A stretch of DNA of 64,000 nt from Amblyomma americanum (Eukaryota > Arthropoda > Arachnida > Ixodida > Ixodidae). The notes under the pieces were generated by a model. The model was not told the DNA's origin and did no database searches. It saw only the letters and a list, made by a program, of their open reading frames with translations. A program made the translations under genes and the position numbers. The DNA is taken from assembly GCF_052857255.1 (NCBI RefSeq), contig NC_135507.1, forward strand, positions 71,869,721 through 71,933,720, read 5' to 3'. This document shows, piece after piece, positions 59,561 through 64,000 of the stretch (its first letter is position 1; the number at the start of each line of letters is the position of its first letter).

Positions 59561-60584
59561 CGTCTCGTACGCATCGCATTTGAAACCTCACTTCCCGCCG
59601 AGCAAGCTGATTAACATGAAATTAGTGGCGATTAAAATGATGCATTGTGTGTGAAGTATGTTTGGGGCGTTTGCCGAGGCTCTTGGAAAGACTGGCCCCT
59701 ACGGCATGAAATTAAATTCTTGTCCGGTGCCTTCGACAGTCTGTCGCTGGACAATGGGCGCTTTGAACGTATGAGCAATCTTGCCGCTAATTCCCCTTTC
59801 ACGGGAAAACACAGTGCGCGCAAATGAACGCGTCGTGACCAAGCGGTTACCAGCTGCTTGGCAGATATATATGCCCCGTTAGACTGTCCTGCGGCCCTGT
59901 TGGGTACCAAAGGGAACTATGATAATTGCAGGAAAAGAGCTTCAGCTCTGAAAAAAAAAAGTCCGGCGCTTAACGGACTGCGTCAGCGCCTCTCCTCAGA
60001 TGTCACTCGTTCATTAAACAGACAGCTTTTCAACGCATTGCTCCATTGTTTTGAAAATGGTTTTCTGGGTACCGTTTCTAACTTCTTTTGTAATCTCAAC
60101 AATAGGTGTTCCAGGCACGCTTTCACTGCAGTGCATGTCGGTCAGGCTAACCTTTTGTCACGACACGAGAGCAGGAGGCGCTGCCTGCGGCGTAGTATGG
60201 GGTGCCTCCATGCTCGCGCGTCTGTTTAGGGTGATGACAGCTGTTGTTCGGTTGGGAGGCGCCATTTTGGTTCCCTAGAATCAGAGATATCTTTGGTATA
60301 CACGCCATCAGGCATGTGTAGCGAGAGTTATTTTCGGAAAGGGGGGGGGGGGCACGGTGATATATTCCAGTGAAGAGGGAGGGGGGGGGTCGTTATGGGG
60401 ATGCTAGGCAGAACATGCCCTTGAATTTACCTTGGAACATGCGCTTGAAAATACCTGCCCAAAGTCTGAAGCAACACTTTTATGTCTCGCAACTATATTG
60501 AACTATCACGTGGCCAAGGAAGTCGAAATGAGGCCTTTGGGAGAAACTGAGGGAGAAAATGCAACGTCGCAAAACTTAACCTGA

Positions 60585-61570
60585 GAAACAAAATGGCGGA
60601 GCTGTCATCAGCCTCAACGGTAAAGCAGAGTTTCCAGGCTCCCTACAATAGGACGTCCTCCGGAAGCCGTCATCGTAATCGGGCGGTGCCATCACAATGC
60701 CTCGCCTGCGGACGACGGCTGGCCTTCTCGCTTTATTGCGGTGGACAGCCTCCGCACAGCACCGTCTGGCGCGGCAGTTAGCCGGACTCCCGCCACTGCC
60801 AGCAGCGCCGCCGCCGTCCCCTCGCTGCGGCAACAGGTGTGTAAACATGGCCGCTGGCTGCTGCTCCACGGCTGGGCGAGCCATTCAGCTTCGCTTTGTT
60901 CGTCGTAAATGTCCGCCATAAAAACGAGCCTCTTGGCCGCCACTCGGGGGCCCCATCTTTCTTTGCCTTTTTTCCGCCGCAACAATGCGGGGGCAGAGAG
61001 AGAGAGAGTTCTCCTTCCCTCTCCCTCTCTTACAGTCGTCCTCTCCACTAGAGAGACGCTCTCAAAAGGCGGTAATCGTCGCCGCACTCCAGCCCCGGGC
61101 CCTGCCCACAGACACACACATACGCACCCTTCTGTTTTTGCCGTCTCCCCCGACAATGCCATTGTTGGGGCGCTTTTTCTTATTTCGCCTGGATAAGATC
61201 CACGCGAATGGAAGGATAAAAGGGGAGGAGAAAAAAAAAGATGGAGGCGACAAGGAAGAATGGCTGCTAACGATGCGCCCGCTCTAAGGGAAGACCCGAG
61301 CAGGAAGTCCGCCCGGGGGGACATGTTCATCGCCCGCGGGTCGAGAGCGCGCGCAATCCGACCCACCGAGTTATAAAAGAAGCCGCGGCCGGCGCGTTTC
61401 AAAAGCGAGGTTGCGCTTCATTTCCAGCGGGTCGTTTTCGAAAAGGAGAGGCCACTCGAGTCACGGCAACATTTTGTTCTCCCTGCGGGGCTGAGTGGCT
61501 AACCATTTCGGCCGCCCAGTGCAGGCCGGCAACAACCGCGTATATTACGCGTCGCGGGACGCGGGCCAGA
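60585..61570. promoter_or_regulatory. CpG-rich block with TATAAAAG and possible start codons
   Basis: The block contains AACAAAATGGCGGAGCTGTC at 60587-60606 on the plus strand (good start context), followed 27 bp after the ATG by a possible donor ACG/GTAAAG. A minus-strand ATG GCG GAC with an open frame begins at about 60916. GAGTTATAAAAGAAGCCGCG at 61369-61388 is a TATA-like site. These are first-exon-like signs on both strands, but no domain confirms a gene. The 236-codon minus frame (61402-60692) has no recognised family. Confidence 0.35.
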
Positions 61571-61599
61571 ATTTGTTACAAAGACAACTATGGCTGTTC

Positions 61600-63150
61600 G
61601 AGTGCACCCTTAACTACCACGGTGGAGGGGTTTCGCTGCGAGACGAGAGCGTTAAGGCTTGAGGAGCTAAAAAGAAACGTGACAGAATGAGTTACGACGG
61701 AGCTGTAAAGAACGGTCTTGCGGCCTTCGTGCGAGCATTCTCGGTACGTGGCGATGCTCCTCTTGCCTTTGTACACAGAGCTGACAGAGACAAGTACCAG
61801 CAGATGACGGGAGTGTTTTTTCTTTTTTTTTTGGCAGAGCGATTGCGCGATTTTGCTTCCCTACGCGGTGCCATCTTAAAGGCCCCCAGAAGTTGAAGGA
61901 ATCCCAGATTTCGAAGGCGGAGGCCCAGTATTTCGTAATCATGGCATATTGCATTTAATAGTGTCTACTCGTAACTTTTCAGCCTATCACGAAGCAACTT
62001 CTGTCTGCCACAGCCTCCTATTTTTTTCCTGGATTCCTCTAAACACTTGTGGTGAGTAGTAACAGAAAAGGTCTAGAAATATAACCAGTAGTTAGTATGC
62101 AGGGACCACAACGAGGGAAGTCAAGACCTTTAAACACGTGATACGCAGATGATGAGAACAGAATTAGTTTTTAATAATGGGGTTGTGGAAGTAGACTAGG
62201 TTGGTATTCTGTTCACTGTTTATCGATCTGTTTTCTTTTTGCTGTTGCTATTGGCCTTATGCTTTTTTAATATTTGTATGCCCCTCCTGCTTGGGCCACA
62301 TCAGGTCCTGCAGTACTGTACAAATAAATTAATATGAAAGACAACTTAGCAAGGAATTTCTCTGATATTCTAAGAGGCAGCACCATACTTTTTGAAGCCA
62401 GATAAATGTTTCCTAGAATAGCGAAGCTACAAAAGGAAATTTAACCAAGAAGACACACCAGCAATTGCGAAGTAAATGTGTAGAAACTATTGCGCATATT
62501 TTACTCAAGTGTGGCAGTATCTCTCCAGATGTCGACGCAGACACAGTCACTATCCACGAGGCCTTAGGACTTAAAGATGACAAGGGAAATGAGATTGGAT
62601 CTGTGGTAGACATTAGTAAAGAACGATTGGAAGATTGGTGACTTAAAAGCAAGGCTGTGATGTAAATGTGCAAGTTCGAGATTCAAAACTTGACAAGCGC
62701 AAAAGTCAATAAAATTTGCATTTGAAGGAAAGGGAAATTTTTTAGATATTAGCAGTAAGTTTCAATATGAAAGGAATATAACAAAATACCGAGTATGGTG
62801 GCTCGTACACCATCCCGTTTCATATGGGAAGCCCGTTACATCGAGCCATCCATCATGTAGTACATCATACCGCTTGTCTGGGCTCCTCAGCTGGGCGATA
62901 TGTTTTATAACGTCACTAAACTGTTGCGATACAAACAAGACGTCCCGCTAGGCTCAAAGTTTCGGGATTATACGCGGATCAGCAAAATGTTTAAGGTACA
63001 TCACTCCAAAGTCGAAGAAACCTCGTTTTGATTGTGGCCATGTGTAAAAACATCTAGCGCGCTCAAAAAGAAGTGCACTTGTTTTAGAGTCGTCTATATA
63101 TCACACCCGATGATTCGTAGTGGCGAATGAAAGATTCCCTAGCTCCTAGT
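61600..63150. other. No recognised gene
   Basis: AT-leaning DNA. Frame 62673-62413 minus (86 codons) is not recognised; the plus strand at 62450-62640 reads CEVNVKLLRIFYSSVAVSLQ-like fragments with stops. No SINE or LINE motif seen. Confidence 0.35.
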
Positions 63151-63170
63151 TTTAAATGGGACATACTGGC

Positions 63171-63271
63171 ATGGTGCGGTGCGGTGCGATATGCTACGGT
63201 ACGGTGTGATATGGTAAGTGTGGTACGGTAAGGTGTAGTACGGTATGCTACGGAGTGGTACAGCATGGTAT
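63171..63271 (+). repeat. GGTGC/GGTACG minisatellite
   Basis: Repeated GGTGCGGTGCGATATGCTAC- and GGTACGGTGTGATATGGTA-like units, five-base periodic. Confidence 0.8.
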
Positions 63272-63337
63272 GTGAAGCTGAAACAATGAAGCTACATGTG
63301 CTATCATGGGCTATTAGGTGCGCCTTAGTGGAGGAGT

Positions 63338-63494
63338 GAGGATTAATTTGGAGCCCGCGGGGTTCATTAACGCGCTTTGTCACTGCACAGTACAAGGGTG
63401 TTTTTGCATTTGATGGCTCTCAAAATCCTGACCGCCGCAGCCAGGATTCTATCACGCACATTATTGGGTTCAGTATCCGAGCGCCAGCGCTACT
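63338..63494 (-). mobile_element. Degraded SINE-related copy
   Basis: The minus strand carries a GAGCGC...B-box-like stretch followed by GACCGCCGC-like sequence, GCGTTAATGAACCCCGCGGG and CCAAATTAATCC, a distant match to the SINE body. The head is barely recognisable. Confidence 0.5.
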
Positions 63495-64000
63495 GAAACA
63501 CCGTGATGGAGGGTGAATTGGGACCGAAGAGATAGAGTAGAGGCATTCAGAATCTCACTAAAGAAAAGATATTCCGCTTTTATGGAAGAACATTAGATAG
63601 GTGCTCCGGATAATGACAACATCACAAGCACCGTTACGGTGTGCGCACAGAAAGGGGGGGGGGGTACTGTAGATGGAAAATAAACTGCCAACCTGTGACG
63701 AAAGACCTAATTTATAAACGCCAAGTTATGAAAGGCTGTACACAATAGATAGGACAGAACTTGTGGAACTGTCAAAAGTTATAAATAAGCATATGGTAAG
63801 CAGGATAAGTGTAATACGGAGATCTAACAGGCTCTAAAGAAGGCAGGTAGCCTAAAAAAACGGTCATGAGGAGATCAGTCATTGGAAGAAACCTTCTGTC
63901 CGCCGTCAGAGACAAAGAGGGCAATGCCAATACGAATGTAGATAAGATATATAGTGCAGCCGAATAATTCTACGCAGATCTCTACAGTACCCCAAATAAT

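Noticed and set aside
60692..61402. 236-codon minus frame as a protein gene
   Set aside because: No recognisable family; GC-driven frame overlapping plus-strand frames. Kept only as a possible first-exon region.

Overview
The window looks like nuclear DNA of a hard (ixodid) tick. Coding sequence is sparse and cut into short GC-rich exons with long AT-leaning introns. The dominant repeats are tRNA-headed SINEs of the type known from ticks (Ruka-like), sharing the core CACGTTAAAGAACCCCAGG. No bacterial gene organisation, rRNA or CRISPR array is present. The species call is an inference from repeat style and protein similarity; no database could be searched.

The one gene I can support is on the minus strand, spans about 1.75-38.45 kb and runs off the left edge. 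Six exons at 22081-21804, 20998-20799, 17378-17173, 11020-10885, 3717-3529 and 2044-1748 join with matching phases at AG/GT sites. They encode two SH2 domains separated by a helical linker and followed by a Ser/Pro-rich linker. This is the layout of the SYK/ZAP-70 tyrosine kinase family. A seventh, 5' exon at 38451-38402 is proposed because it has an ATG, a strong donor and exactly the needed phase, and lies in a CpG-rich block. In total 452 codons are visible. The kinase domain must lie beyond position 1. No ankyrin repeats lie between the SH2 domains, which separates this gene from insect Shark.

Layout: 1-22 kb holds the SYK exons, with introns full of SINEs, an RTE-like LINE fragment, a 667 bp foldback element and other dispersed repeats. 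22-38 kb is the very long proposed first intron, with palindromic MITE-like elements, a tandem/inverted tRNA-like repeat cluster, two full SINEs and a CA-rich minisatellite. 37.2-39.6 kb is a CpG-rich block, the likely SYK promoter and 5' UTR region. 40-64 kb contains no gene I can recognise: a second LINE 3' end, several inverted-repeat elements, large microsatellites, a one-repeat ankyrin-like remnant near 53.9 kb, and CpG-rich blocks near 49, 52-53, 56-57 and 60.6-61.6 kb that could be promoters or first exons of unseen genes.

The most interesting content is the tandem-SH2 SYK gene in an arthropod and a set of repeat families that look under-described: the GTCTATAGAC palindromic family, the long foldback element, and the tandem-plus-inverted tRNA-like cluster.
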